NCBI GenBank assembly: GCA_035582835.1
Contig: JAYKAV010002952.1
Location: 571,763 to 635,762, forward strand
Length of the DNA stretch: 64,000 nucleotides
Direction of reading: 5' to 3'
From: Phoebastria nigripes
Taxonomy: Eukaryota > Chordata > Aves > Procellariiformes > Diomedeidae
Made by a program: the position numbers and the translations under genes. The notes under the pieces are model-generated. The model had not been told where the DNA came from. It saw only the letters and a program-made list of their open reading frames with translations, and ran no database searches. Of this stretch, positions 22,966 through 36,210 are shown one piece after another; the stretch's first letter is position 1, and the number at the start of each line of letters is the position of its first letter.

Positions 22966-25900
22966 GGAGGACCAGGAACAAATGAATGAGCTGGCTTTTG
23001 ATTTCACAAGAAGTAAATCAGTTTGGGCTTTGAAGTCAAAATCATTCTCTGCCTCAAATTCTTTTGTTTTTAGGTTGCTAATTTGTGACAAAAGCACCAA
23101 AATAAATAAATTTTCAGCTTCAGCCCTACAGGTATAAAGTGGAAATTAGTAGGATTTTTGAAAGGATCTAAAGAAACAATATGTCTTAGGTTCCTCAATT
23201 AGCAGCCTCTATTCCCCAAAGCTATATCTATGGAGAGAAACAGACCTCTCCAGAGAGTGTCTCAGAGATGTAGGTAAGACCTAGCTACTGCCACACAGGA
23301 GTCCTAAGTCATCCTACAGACTCCCTTTTTCTCTCCAGTGACCGTGACTCAAGGCTCCTAAGTTAACAAGCTAAGTACAGACCCTAATGAAAGCTGCGTG
23401 GGTACTCCCCTTCCTCCCCCTTTTATTTTAACCCGATCAGACTCTTTGGCAATTCTGTATTCCCATCTGTGATATTTTATGTCAGAACTCATTTGAAAAA
23501 CTAGAGCACAAGAGAGGTCATCAGTCTCTTATGAAATTGATTAGGCAAAGCTAAAAGAAATCCACAAAACCACACTCAGTATCTGTTAAACAAACATGTT
23601 TACATTGACACTGAATATTTTGACAATTCCATGTTAGTCCAACAGATTTACAGGCTTGAATCACTAAGCAACATCGAGTTTTAGGAAAGAAATTAACATT
23701 AACAAACAAATTGACATTTCAAATGTATTAATGTTTTTTATTCAGTTTAATTAGCTAAAAATGAACAGCATGCATTACGGAGCTTTAGGGTACCAATAAC
23801 CCTGATCATTTGGTGTGCACTGACATTGTCACTCTAAAATTTTACCCCAGCCATGAGATCTGCTTTTCTCTCTATTGGTGACTGGAGGGAGAGCTAGTCT
23901 CAGTAGAGAAAAACTGGCTGTTTTTTAAATTGACTTTGAAGTTATCCGTAGCCTGCTTGAAATTAAGTTTACATACAATCTGATCTCAGTTATGTCACGA
24001 ATGAGTGGTTTAGAGGCCGCTTAAGGAAAAGCCCCCAGGAGAGTGGGGGGGGGGGGAATGCACCACCACAAGTTACCACAGAGTAACTGTAGAGATGCTC
24101 TATTGCCTCTGTGAGTACCTACCCACCTATACACACTAATAAAACTAAGATCAGAATTTGGCCCCTAAAATCTATTTTTGCAACATCATATTTCTCTCTT
24201 TTGAAAACAGTTCTCAGTCCTTCAAAGACTTCAGAGGGAGGAGACTCCATAGGTCTCTCCCCAGGGTCTCTTTGAAGTGTTACACATGTGACGCTGTTTC
24301 CAGGGAAGAGTTTGAACACTGTAAAAAGACACACAACATACAGGAATCTTTCCATTCATCCTTTCAAAGTCCTTTGCTATGTCTTGCATACATTTTTTTT
24401 TGCATAACACCACCAATGGTTTAAAGACCCTATACGTTTTTGAGAGGAGAAACAAATAGGTTTTGTTTGGACTTCGTTTGTATCAGTTATCAAGACTTAC
24501 TCGGCCAACATTTATCTAAAAAACAAGCTTCAATCTCTAGTGGCCCAGCTCTCTACCTAGCTCTTACAAGTGTGCATCCTGGGGGTGTGTAAGAGTGAGG
24601 GGTTAGGAAACAAATTGTCTGGAATATTCAAAGAAAACAGAGAGAGATAAGTACCTGAATTATACCAGCTCTAATGGGAGTTAGATACTCAGGCTTGCAG
24701 GATCCTTTGAAGATCCTAGCAGCCAGCCACTGGAATTCCAGATCTTTTCACATAATTATAATCTCTTGGAAAACTCTGAAACAAGGTGTGCATTAGGTGA
24801 AGCTCAGATAAATGAAAAGAAATAGATCATTCTGATTTTCAGATCTCAGTAATAGTGTAGTTTGGTTTTGAATTCTAGCTAAAAACTTGAATAATATTTC
24901 TTTAATGCAAAGTTAATTTTTCACCTTCACATCTCTCACAGAATTATGCATATACATATACATATATATATGAACACATATATAAACACAGACATAAGTT
25001 TAATACATAGGACCATGTTCATTATTATGAAGTCATTTGAGCCTCATTTACAATCGAACGTGCTTTTCAGTTTGAAATTTTTTTCCAGGTACTGCCATAC
25101 ATATTTTTATTATTTTGCAAATATATAAACACCTTTTGAGCACACATAAAAATACTGATAAAAATTTTGAAACAGTTTCTTAAAAATAGCTCCCAAATAA
25201 GACTAGTTACCATTGCCCAACCGTTGTAAGGTTTTCTGCATCTCAGGCTACGGTTGTCCTACCATTGTACTCCCAAAGTGAAATCACTAATCGAGAGTAA
25301 AATCATAGGTGATGGGATTGTCCCATCTACTACTAGACATGTGCAGTGTAGACTTCTACACAGGTTGTAGGTGGTTACATTAGNGCAGAATAAATTTCAT
25401 GCATACAATGACTGGCCCAGGTTTACTTGTGCATTAAATCTGGGTGTTCACCACTCCAGAGTAGTAGTGTACCTGACAGTTAATGAACATCTCTGGACCA
25501 TATACTGTAGCATAGGTCCTAACTAACAACCCTGAACGGGAGTTCAGTTTCTTCCCTTGGCAGATGTCTCTGTGTTCCTCTTGATACTAGGAGCCAGAAA
25601 GGGTTACCATTTGGAGGTCTGGCCCAGAGAACAGAATTTCTTAAGACAAAATAATACACAACCTGCAAATTTGTCTATTACTATTCTTATTAAAAAGTGG
25701 TATGATTTGGTTATGCCAAGGACAAATGAATGGCTTTCTCTAAATGACGCCAGTATGCCAGGACATAAGTTTAATGTTCAGACTCTTCAAAAACACATAT
25801 GAATATAGAATCTGTTTTGAAAACCGATTTGTCACAATAAATGACAACATCCACCTTCCAGAGCAAATCTGGGACCCTTTGGACAAAGAAAATCCAAACA

Positions 25901-25986
25901 TGCTCATTCACAAATCATTACCTTAAACTTTTTGAGTTTTTTGTTATAATTTGGTGCAGAAAAACAGCTGAGGGTATACCTGTACT
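22966..25986. other. Unassigned AT-rich sequence
   Basis: No gene or transposon is recognised. It holds a 12-base G run (24045-24056), an AT/CA microsatellite (24946-24990) and one short Cys-containing open stretch near 24.2-24.3 kb described under findings. Confidence 0.5.
24946..24990. repeat. AT/CA-rich microsatellite
   Basis: Repeated TATACA / ATATAT / ACACATATAT units form an imperfect dinucleotide array. Confidence 0.75.
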
Positions 25987-26345
25987 TGTCAGGCCCTGAA
26001 GGCACCAAGAGGTGTCTGACTGTCCCTGCCCGGCCTCCCCTGGGGCCTGCCCCCACCCCTGCCCATGGGCCTGGGACACCACTTCAGCTCAGCCCAGGCC
26101 TGTCAGGGCTGGCCTGAGCTACACTGTAGGTGTGCACGTCCCCAGCCCTCTCCCTGCTGTCCTGACATGCTGACTGGGCTTCCCAGACTAATCCTGGACC
26201 TTACTTGTTACCTTGTATTTGTCTGATGAGCCCAGTCACTGTCCCCAGCCTGGCTTTGCTGGCTGCCCCTGGGCGCAGTGGGATGGGGCTGCAGGGGAAG
26301 GCAGCCTGGTCTCGTCCCACGGCTGTCCCTCACTGCACCCTGACA
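25987..26345. mobile_element. GC-rich LTR-like island with TGTCAGG/CCTGACA ends
   Basis: About 359 bases are strikingly GC-rich against AT-rich flanks. The segment starts TGTCAGG and ends CCTGACA, a 7-bp perfect inverted terminal repeat with TG...CA ends, as in solo LTRs. I see no clear target duplication (left flank GTACT, right flank ATATC) and no AATAAA signal. An old solo LTR is my preferred reading; a small DNA transposon or a non-repeat GC island is possible. Confidence 0.45.
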
Positions 26346-27709
26346 ATATCTGCGAGTAGTTTAGGCCAATAAGAGCAGATTTGTAGAGTGAAATATTTGA
26401 TGCTGAGCCACACTATCCAAGTTCTGAGGCTGACCAGATTAGGTCACATACGAACCCATGATCTGAAAGCCCAAAGTGTCTGGAGCTCATCAGATTTCTC
26501 CCAGAGGGCACGTTCTTCTTCTGCATCATCCCGAAGGAGTCCACTGCAGAGCACAGAGTGAGCCAAAGCATGGTAAAAGAGGGACTGCTTGGAGATTCAC
26601 TTCAAAAACACACTCCTGATCTGAACTAGAGTCCTAGCACAGGTGTCCCATAAGACCCTAACTTCATAAAATGCATGTTAATAAACTGTTCCTGAGATTG
26701 GCTTCTCAGCAGTATTAAGGACTACTTTGGAAACACTTAAAAGCTATGACATTATAAAAGTTTTGAAATTCTACGTGCAGAAGATTGACATTGCTGTAAC
26801 ATTTTTCTTCCTCCAAGTTCTTTGCGTATGACACATTATAATTAATGCGGCAATCCATATTGGGCCTATGAGCAAGCACAGATGCACAAGACAATGCACA
26901 TCACAGAGGAATATCTTCTACCAAGACTCAATGACAGTTTGTCAACATGGCAGCCTGCCCATAAAGCATCTGTTGCTTGGTTTGCAGAGGCATGCTTTTG
27001 TGAGACTTCTATAAAAGGAAACACTTGCAAATTCCTTTTTCTTCTTCAGAATATCTTTATGCTATATTTGTTGTTGACATCTGGGGCTATAATTGGGAGA
27101 TCATAGACACATTGTCATTTTGGAGGAGTTCAGTTCCCTATGGCATCTCTCTATCTGCTCTCATTGTATAGACAGACAGCTTGATGACTCAAACTGAGAT
27201 GAAAATATGAAGAACTATAAGGTAATGACAACGAGTCTAAGACAAAGAAACTACTGTCATTATGGCAAGAACACCAGAGGTCAACACATAAGTCCTGGAA
27301 GGGTGAATCTAGGGACTTTTTAAGAAGAGTTTCACTGAACTGCCACCACACAACATGCTGTACAGTTGTTAATGCCCATGCCACGTTTTGAGATAGAGTC
27401 ATCTCCTACTTCGAGACATATGTAACTCACACTTCCAGAAATGTTTGTCACAGGCCATATTCTACAGTATATTCCTAATAGAGGACATCACTGAATTGGT
27501 CACTTCAGGTTCCTATAGACATATGAAGAAAGACTTTCCTTTACTGTAAACCACATAGAGGCTTTAGGAATTCCTTCTGTTCTTCTGTGCTACATGCAGG
27601 TAATAAGCTGTAAAGAGATTGTCACAAGATCCTTTCTCTTTCTTCAGTAACCAAGATAAAAAACGGTGTCAGACTCAGAAATTGCTATTAAAATTTTAAT
27701 ACACCGTTA
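26346..27709. other. Unassigned sequence
   Basis: I see no recognisable gene, RNA or repeat in this stretch. Confidence 0.5.
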
Positions 27710-28876
27710 TGTGGTGGGTTGACTTTGGCTGGCTGCCAGGTGCCAACCAAGCCACTCTATCACTCCACTCCTCAACAAGATGGTGGGAGAAAATACAACA
27801 AAAAGCTTGTGGGTCAAGATAAGGACAGGGAGGTCACTTACGAATTATCATCACAGGCAAAACAGACTCGACCTGGGGAAATTAATCTAATTTATTACCA
27901 GTCAAATCAGAGCCAGAAAATGAGAAATAAGAACAAATCTAAAAACACCTTCCCCCCACCCCTCCCTTCTTTCCGGGCTCAACTTCACTCCTGGCTTCTC
28001 TACCTCCTCCTCCTGAGTGGTGCAGGGGGATGGGGAATGGTGGCTGTGGTCAGTTCATAACACTTTGTCTCTACCACTCCTTCCTCCTCACACTCTTCCC
28101 CTGCTCCAGTGGGGGGTCCCACCCACGGGAGACAGTCCTTCATGAACTGCTCTAACGTGGGTCCTTCCCACAGGCTGCAGTTCTTCACGAACTGCTCTAA
28201 CGTGGGTCCTTCCCACAGGCTGCAGTTCTTCACAAACTGCTTCAGCTTGGGTCCTTTCCATCGGGTACAGTCCTTCAGGAATGGACTGCTCCAGCATGAT
28301 TCCCCCACAGGGCCACAGGTCCTGCCAGAAAACCTGCTCCTGCATGGGCTCCTCTCCACAGGGCCACAGCTCCTGCCAGGAGCCTGCTAAAGCACAGGCT
28401 CTCCAACAGGGTCACAGCTTCCTTCAGGGCACATCCACCTGCTCCTGTGTGGGGTCTTCCACAGGCTGCAGGGTGAATATCTGCTCCGCCGTTAACCTCC
28501 ATGGGCTGCAGGGGGACAACCTGCCTCACCATGGTCTTTACCACGGGCTGCAAGGGAATCTCTGCTTCGGCACCTGGAGCACCTCCTCCCCCTCCTTCTT
28601 GGCTGACCTTGGTGTCTGCAGGGCTGTTTCTCTCACATATTCTCACTCCTCTCTCCCAGCTGCTGTTGCGTAGCATTTCTTACCCCTTCTTAAATATGTT
28701 ATCACAGAGGTGCTACCATCATCACCGATGGGCTCAGCTTTGGCCAGCAGCAGGTCTGTCTGGGAGCCAGCTGGAGCTGGCTCCATCTGACATGGGGGAA
28801 GCTCCCAGCATCTTCTCACAGAAGCCACCCCAGTAGCCCCCCTGTTACCAAAACCTTGCCACATAAACCCAATACA
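27710..28876 (-). mobile_element. Long ERV LTR (about 1.17 kb), minus strand
   Basis: Read on the minus strand it starts TGTATTGGGTTTATG and ends with AACCCACCACA. It aligns along its length with the plus-strand copy at 35361-36377. The orientation as an LTR comes from the 3' end, which holds an AATAAA (complement of 27891-27896) followed by a U5-like region ending in CA. It contains about nine degenerate units of a 45-bp tandem array (about 28130-28560). No matching flanking duplication is evident and no coding interior is attached, so it is probably a solo LTR. One ambiguous base lies just outside, at 28974. Confidence 0.75.
28100..28560 (-). repeat. Degenerate 45-bp tandem array inside the long LTR
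   Basis: The units at 28148-28192 and 28193-28237 are identical except for one base (cgaac / caaac). Further units to about 28560 drift in length (40-51 bp) and sequence but keep a GCTGCAG/GCCACAG core and a CTGCTC start. Because 45 is a multiple of three, the minus strand reads through as a 15-residue repeat (for example NCSLWEGPTLEQFVK). Nothing shows that this is translated. Confidence 0.85.
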
Positions 28877-31800
28877 CAGCAGTAACACACAACCATTTCT
28901 AAGTTAAAAGTAAGCAAAACGGGTTTTCTCCCAAGAAGAACTCAACACAGATAGTAGGGCTACTCCTGGATTCNCACACATTCACTTTTCTTAGATCTGG
29001 ATAGTGGCATCTCTGCACACACTTTGGTTGTTTCTCTTATTTGCTGGTTGTTCCTCTTCTAACTAAAGGCAAAATCTGTGCTCAGATCTATTTGTTCTTA
29101 GCTACTGAAGCATCACTAGTCTGAGATGTTTATTTGCCTACTTGGCTTAAAAAGGTGTTGGGGGAACAGGTTCTCTGATCACATTCATGATCATGACACC
29201 TTCTCTGAAAAGGAAATTCTGAAACTTCTCTAGCTGTTGTCCTCACTAGCAGCTTCGACCTATCTTGTAGTAGGAAGGGTTCAAGGTTTACTGCCTTTTC
29301 CAGTACCGTTCTGCCTAATAGTGACTCTTTCCAAATGTCCCACAGTCATTTGTTGTTCAAAACAATGTAGTTATGGGAGAGCTACACTTACTTGGTTCTG
29401 AATTGTGCCCCTCCAGACTGGGGCAGGGTGAGGGGGGGGAAGTTTAATCTAAATAATGGTAGGCCAGTAAACTCCAGTCGATCAGTGTCTCTCCTGACCT
29501 CACTCCCACACAACCTGGACTCTGTTTGCACAGCACTCAGCGAGAACCTAAAAACTGATTGTTCAGGAGTTTTGTTGCTGTTTTGGGGGTAAGCTTTTTT
29601 TTCCCTGGTGGTGAGGGGAAATGTTTGTCAGTGACTGTAGTAACCCTGGGGCTGAGCTCCACTCCAATGGTAATGTCATGACTTCTTTCCCCTGAACAGC
29701 CTCAGGTACTCACGGAGTAGTATGAGGATTTAAAGATTTGGCCAAATATTAGTACCAGTTAATATTTAGAGTGGTCCATAAAGTTTGAGATGCATCGTCT
29801 GTAAGCAGAGCTATACAGAACAGCAGAGCACCAGGGAAGAACACAGGAATGTGTAGGTGCTTGATGGAAAGCCTATCCTGTTTAAGTCATTGACAAAACT
29901 CTAATTGGTTTCCACGGGGCCAAGTATTCATCCTAAGGTTTCTCCTTTAAGAAGAATTTAATGAAGGAAATATCAGTTCAGGGACAGTCTGAACAGTATT
30001 GTGACTTTAACATCAAAATTCAGTCAGCTTCATTCTCCCTGTTCCCCAAGTTGGGTTCTTTCTCTCACACTCGCGCTCTTTCTTTCTGTCCTTCAGGGAA
30101 CATTGACAGTTTTCTTGCCTGCTCTCCATTGGGAACAGGAAGAATAAATTATTTCTTCTTTCTTGCTTTATTCTTCCTTATACCTCCCTCTATTGTTTTC
30201 TGAGGAGTTTTAAGCTGTTTAATTTCTGTATGCCCAGGTGCACCAAGCAAATGGTGTATCTTCAAACTGTGTTTCATCCATCTACATTTCTCACATTAAA
30301 CATCATCCTTCTGATTAGCTAGATTCATTAAGTTTGACTCTCACCCATGTGGAAAAGTTTGTCATCTGTGTTCTGTATTTTGCATAGGCTAGTAACACTT
30401 TCCCAGAGTATATTCCTGGAGTCCATTGCTCTTGTTTTGCTTTGAACTCTACAAAGTTAATTCAATTTCATCAGCAGTTTTACTTCTATCACAAAACTGT
30501 TCAACACATCCCAACCGTTCTCAGGCATGTGTTTATCTTAGCAGCATAAGCTCACACAAGGTTGCTTTACCTTGCATCTCAGTTATGTGAGATGGAGGTC
30601 AAAAGGGATTACATGCATTGTTCTGTCATGAGAGACACAATTCCTCTCACTGTATTGAAAATTGTATTCTGTCGCAAAGCTGCATCAGAAGCCCTGCCAA
30701 AAATTTGTCGGAACAGAAGAATGGACAGACCTAAATATAGTTTCTGTAGAAGGACAGCATCTGTGTTAGACAAATAGTATTTTGATATGTAATTATTACT
30801 ATTTTTAATTAGTTCTTTCTCTGAAATCTTTAGAATATTTTAGTGATATATTTATGTGTTATTTTTTCAGATCTTTCCACAATATTAGGTTAACTCCAGT
30901 TTTCTTTCCATCCCCTCTCCACATGCACCAATATAGTGTATTGCCTCTGAAAATCTAGCATTTATAGTGCTATGTTTCAATCTTGTTTTAAACAATTACA
31001 AAATGTGGTTATTCCTGTCAGCTTCTGAATTTGCCTCGGTTAACATCCTAGCTAATTTCAAAAGCAGACAAGGTCTTAAAAGGGAAACATTCTAGCTGCG
31101 ATCTTCAAAGAAAATAAATGAGGACAGCAGGAAGGCAAGGAAAGTTTTAGTGATCTTTGTGCATTGGTCAAAGAATACCAAAAGTGTCTTCCAACACAAA
31201 TCTGAAAAAAAAGACCCTGAGGTATAACTCTGGGAAAAAGATTAATGACTTGATGCCGTGCACACCTCTGAAATGCAATCTGAAATGCACACGGTTTAGG
31301 GGATTTTTTCGGAGAAATTGATTTAAGCATGTTAAGTGAATAGAATTTGAGTTAAACTCTCCTCAGCTGGAGATAAACTCCAAGCATGCCTCTTCCCATT
31401 CTAAAGAAAGATGGGCTACAAGCTTGCATCTAATCTCACAAGGTGTTTAATTAACCTTGCTGATGAAATCATGAAAATGATTAACAACTTTGTGTTCAAA
31501 ACACACCACTAAACAAGGTCCTGTAAGAGCTGTTAGTATGAAAGCTCTAAGTCATTCACCTGCTTTGAACTCAGAGCAAATGAGGCAAAGTCTGTATCAG
31601 TAAAGGGACTCTGCCTTCATTAGTCACACTCTCCAATATCTACTTTTCAGTGGTAACATCTGTGTACCAGTCAACACAGAATCTAGCTGTACCATATTAA
31701 TTAGTAGAAAACTACTAAAACATGCAGTAGTTGGTCAGGGCACTTGTGGATACTGAACTCATTTCATTGTTGTTGAAAAATGCACTGCTATATGAAAAAA

Positions 31801-34800
31801 GCCAAAAGATATAGGCTTGGGCTCCAGCTCTTTCTGCTAAAGAATGACTCTAATCTTTAACTTTGTGATAGGAATTCCTTTTTTTCACGTGACATAATAT
31901 CTCAACAATATTGGCAACAGACACCAGCAGACAGTGCTGTCTCAAAAGTGATCTAGGAAGCTGTCTCTTTCAAAAATATCCCTCATTTCTAGGCATAGGT
32001 ACACGGAAATCCCTGAGACCAACATTTAGCTTTTCTTGCTAATGCCTGGATTCATCTACAAACTGGGCACATATAGTTCAGGTGTCTAAATCTAGGTGTA
32101 TACATGTGCACTGAGTAAGTTAGCTGCTTTAATGGTCAATAGAGATCTAGGACTGGAGTCAATTGCTTGCGCAGAAGCACTTGGTGCCACTGAGCTGCCC
32201 TGTCTTCCCAGCACACCCACCAGAAGAGCAGGGGTCCCCGGGAGGCCCTGTGTCATATGTGCCAGTCTCATAAGGATGTCNTTGGTACCCTTGATGTCAC
32301 CAGTTACTCAAATATGGGCAATTAAATCCGTGTTCAGTACAGGCAAAGGACTTGGAAAAGCTTTCCAGCTTACTAGATATAGCTGTTAACTGCATAGTTC
32401 TCCAGACTCCATGTCCTACTTAGACTAGGAGCTTAACTCAGGAGCTTAGTTGCCCAAGCACATGCTCCTAGAGCCGTTTCAGGTGTCCTGGGGTATCTGA
32501 CACATCTGCATGAGACTAATGGATATGACACAAGACCTATGGAAAATCTTTGCCCTTTGGACCACTAGTTAGAAGCCAGGCTAGACCCCTCTGGGAACCT
32601 TATGTGTGGGTCTGAATGGAGTCCCCAATGTCTTTATTTTATTCTGCTGATTTTGTTGGGGCAAATTCTCATAACATGAAAAGCATGAGAAGATGTTGAA
32701 AGCAAATGATGTACTGACCAGATTAATCAGACCCTGAGACCCACTTCATGACTCTATTATCTCATTCCCATTGAAATCGAGGCTTCCCTTGATCAGTGTG
32801 GTACTGTTATAATCCAACTTTTAATCAGTCTTCATCTGTGATAAAACTGATACCAGTGAAGAATATCAGGTTCACAATGTTGTGAGCAAGAGAAAAATCA
32901 GCGGCCCTTGTAACATCTATAATGAAAGAAACCCAGTTAAATGGTTTTGATAGCTCAAGCAAGAATGTTGGTTTTACCAAAGCTAATTTAATCCAGTGTT
33001 TACCTGCGTGAATTGAGAAGTTATGAATCATTGCTTTGGCAACCATCCCAGATAGCAATGGGTTATGAGTATTAAAAGAGGATTAGATTATAAACTTTTT
33101 AAAAAAAATAAATATTTCCCTTATGTCCAGAAAATTCCAGTTAGCACAGTCCAAAATATTTTTAATTTCGTATGATTTAACCAACATTACAGTAAGTTAA
33201 CAATCCTTGTACCACACATAACCTTCCCTACAAATGACCAATTTTGTAGGCATTTATCCAAGTGAATATTCATCCTGGAGTATAAATTGAAACAGGTGTC
33301 AGTGAACAAACACAATTTTATTTTCTAGCAGGTTCACAGCAGCAAGCTTGAAAAAAGGCAACAATGCCAAGATCAGAAGCATGGTATTTGCTGGTACATT
33401 CACCAGGTGTTCTGAGAGTCTATTCACACTGTCCTGACTGAGCTGAAATCACTTAATCTTCCACTAGCAGACACAAATATGAGTAATGCCTCTGAGACTG
33501 ACAAGGGGAAGAGTTAATATAAAGGTCAGATAACAAAGAGCAAGACCCTACCTTGAATACAGAGTAAAAATCAAGTTGCATCTTTCTTGACTTCGAAATG
33601 AATCCATCAAGGAAAATAATGATATAGCTCCCAAGAGCAACATGCAAATCAGGAAATTAATCTCTAGCAAAATGTTTTATGTTATGGAAACCCACAAATA
33701 GATTTGATTCAATGACAGTAAATCAGACATGGTGGGTAGTTCTGTTTGACTGATGAGTACACATGCCACTGGCAGTAGGGCAGTGACATATACAGGATAG
33801 CAATAAATACTTTCACTGGCAGTTCAGCAGCCATTGCTCAGCGACATTAAAGGAATATAGAAAGCTTCAGGCAAAAATGCAATCCAGCTAACAAAAAGAT
33901 ATTTTGCCTTTCTGCAGCTTTTTCCATGCTAATCTTTTCTGCTGGTCAGGGAATGAGCAGCTTATAAAGATGGGTGAAGAAAAAAATATTAAAATCTGTC
34001 TGCAAGATTTTTTTGCTGTTATTGCTTTGTGCTATTAGTGACTTTCTGCAGCTAATGCATATGTCCATAATAACATTGCTATGTTATCTAAGGCTCTCCT
34101 TTTCTCACCCTTACTCTGCTCTCCAGCTCTACTGTATTCTCATCTGACTCCCACCTTCCCACTCCCCATTAAAGCAACGGTTAAGTTAGAAAAGGGTTGC
34201 CATTAGTGATATTTACTGTCAATGGAGACGGAGAGGCAATTGCCAGGGACATTCAGAAGATAAGGTTGCTCTGAATCACATTCTGGTGTAGTCTGTGTCT
34301 TTCCATGTGGGGATCCTAGGGAGACTGAGGCCAGGTTATTCCACACTACATCACACTAATTGCTTGGCTCACCAGCGCTGACCTCTCCCAGCTACCCAAA
34401 TCCTTCAGCACATGCCAGAGTTCGCAGCTAACCAACAGATACATCTGTGCCCCTAAAGCTATAACAACAACTACAGCAGAGCCTACTAGCATCTGCATGG
34501 ATTAAGGAGTGCCTTGGATATACTCTGGAAAGGATGAACTTTAGACTTCACAGCTGAACTGTGCACAATCTTGCCAGTGGCTGTGAGAGACAAAGAGGGG
34601 GGGCTACCACCAGGAGGGGAGAGGAAGGAGACACAGGAGGCAAAGAGGAACACCTGGGCTGTAGAGCAGAAGGTGCCAGCAGAGCCTTACAGCACTCCAG
34701 GCCAACGAGAGGTCTTTTAACACAAGGAGAAAGAGATTCATGGAAGAATTTTGACAAAATAAGAGACATTAGATGAACACATATTTTAATTGCTCCATTT

Positions 34801-35360
34801 GAACAAAAAGAAAACAGAAAATATGAGTAATAACCAGCCTGAGCTTTTAATGAGGGTGAGAGGACTGGGGCTGGAGAAAGGAGGTGGACAAGTCCAAACC
34901 CCACCACTGTCTGGGTAAACATGGGGTCCAGAGCAGTGAAAAACCAACACCAGACCTGGTCATCTAGTCATTAGCCATACGAGTCATACTCAGTCTGCAC
35001 TGGCTCCCAATCAGCTTTCTCAGCATTAGCATTATGGTACAGATGAGAGCCTGAGAGCGTTCAGAGGCACAGTAGGGGCTGTTTCCTATGGCAGGGATCA
35101 GCCCACTTGGCTTCCCAAGAGACACTAGTGTGTCTCTCCAGAGCTGATGATGCTGCAAAGTAACAGCCCAGAAAAACTTCCAGTGTGGCAAACAGTTAGG
35201 CTGCTTATTCACTGGTGTTTCAAAGGTCCTGTTCTTCATCTCCAGACTAGGCTTGATGTTAATGAGCAGATTAACTTACGTTCCTGGGGATCCTGTTTCT
35301 GCTTATTGTCATGACTCCTGACCAGCTCACCTCGTCATTCCCAGGGATTCAAGACAGAGG
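28877..35360. other. Sequence between the two inverted long LTRs
   Basis: About 6.5 kb with no gene that I recognise and no retroviral coding sequence, so the two LTRs are not the ends of one provirus; their opposite orientation also excludes that. A somewhat GC-richer segment at 32.07-32.64 kb may be an old interspersed repeat. Confidence 0.55.
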
Positions 35361-35639
35361 TGTATTGGGATTACCTGGCAAGATTTTGGCAGCAGCAGGG
35401 CTCCAGGGCTTGCCTCTGTGAAAAGAAACCAGGGACTGCCCTGTGCTGGACACAGATGGTTCCAGCCAGCTCCAATGGACCCACCGCAGGACATAGCTGA
35501 GCCCATCAGCAATGCTGGTGGTGCCTCTGTGATAACATATTTAAGAAAGGGCAAAAAACACTGCACAGCCCTGCAGACACCAAGGTCAGTGAAGAAGGAG
35601 GGAGCAGAGGTGTTCCAGGCACCAGAGCAGGGATTGCCC

Positions 35640-35995
35640 TGCAGCCCATGGAGGACCATGGTGGAGCAGATATCCACCCTGCAGCCCGTGGAGGACCCCA
35701 CACCGCAGCAGGTGGACATGCCCTGAAGAAAGCTGCAGCCTGTGGACAGCCCACACCAGAGCAGGCCCCGGGCAGGAACTGTGGTCTGTGGAGAGGAGCC
35801 CACGCAGGAGCAGGTTTTCTGGCAGGACCTGTGGCTCTGCAGGGGACCCATGCTGGAGCAGTCCATTCCAGTACCCCACAAAAAGGAGCCATGCTGGAGC
35901 AATTCTTGAAGAACCGCAACCGGTGGGAAGGACCCACGTTGGAACAGTTCATGAAGGACTGTATCCCATGGGAGGGACCCCACACTGGAGAAGGC
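35640..35995 (+). repeat. Degenerate tandem array inside the plus-strand long LTR
   Basis: Repeated GCAGCC(C/T)(A/G)TGGAGGACC and GGGACCCA(C/T)GTTGGA(A/G)CAGTTC units of roughly 45 bp. The array lies in a 147-codon open stretch (35648-36091) whose 3' part contains EQFLKNRNRWEGPTLEQFMK, matching the minus-strand reading of the sister copy. No start context or coding signature beyond the open frame is seen. Confidence 0.7.
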
Positions 35996-36204
35996 GAAAA
36001 GTGTGAGGAGGAAGGAGCGATAAAGTGTTATGGACTGACTGAAACCTCCATTCACCATCCCACCTGTGCTGCTCACAGAAGGAGAAAGTAGAAGAGTCAG
36101 GAATGAAGGAGTGAAGTTGAGCTTGGGAAGAATGGGGTTCATGGAGGGAAGGTGTTTTAGTTTTTGTCTTTGCTTCTCACCATCCTACTTTATTTTTAAT
36201 TGGC

Positions 36205-36210
36205 AATAAA
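36205..36210 (+). terminator. LTR polyadenylation signal AATAAA
   Basis: AATAAA lies about 170 bases before the LTR end and is shared with the sister copy (complement of 27891-27896). It is the likely R-region cleavage signal of this LTR family. Confidence 0.6.

Noticed and set aside
28100..28560. CRISPR-like array
   Set aside because: Adjacent 45-bp units without spacers in a vertebrate LTR; this is a minisatellite.
28281..28836. Plus-strand open frames in the long LTR (130 and 111 codons)
   Set aside because: They run antisense to the LTR and exist because the 45-bp unit is a multiple of three; the same block is open in several frames.
34548..34922. 124-codon minus-strand open frame
   Set aside because: Low-complexity Ser/Pro/Leu-rich text over purine-rich DNA, with no domain and an overlapping plus-strand open frame.
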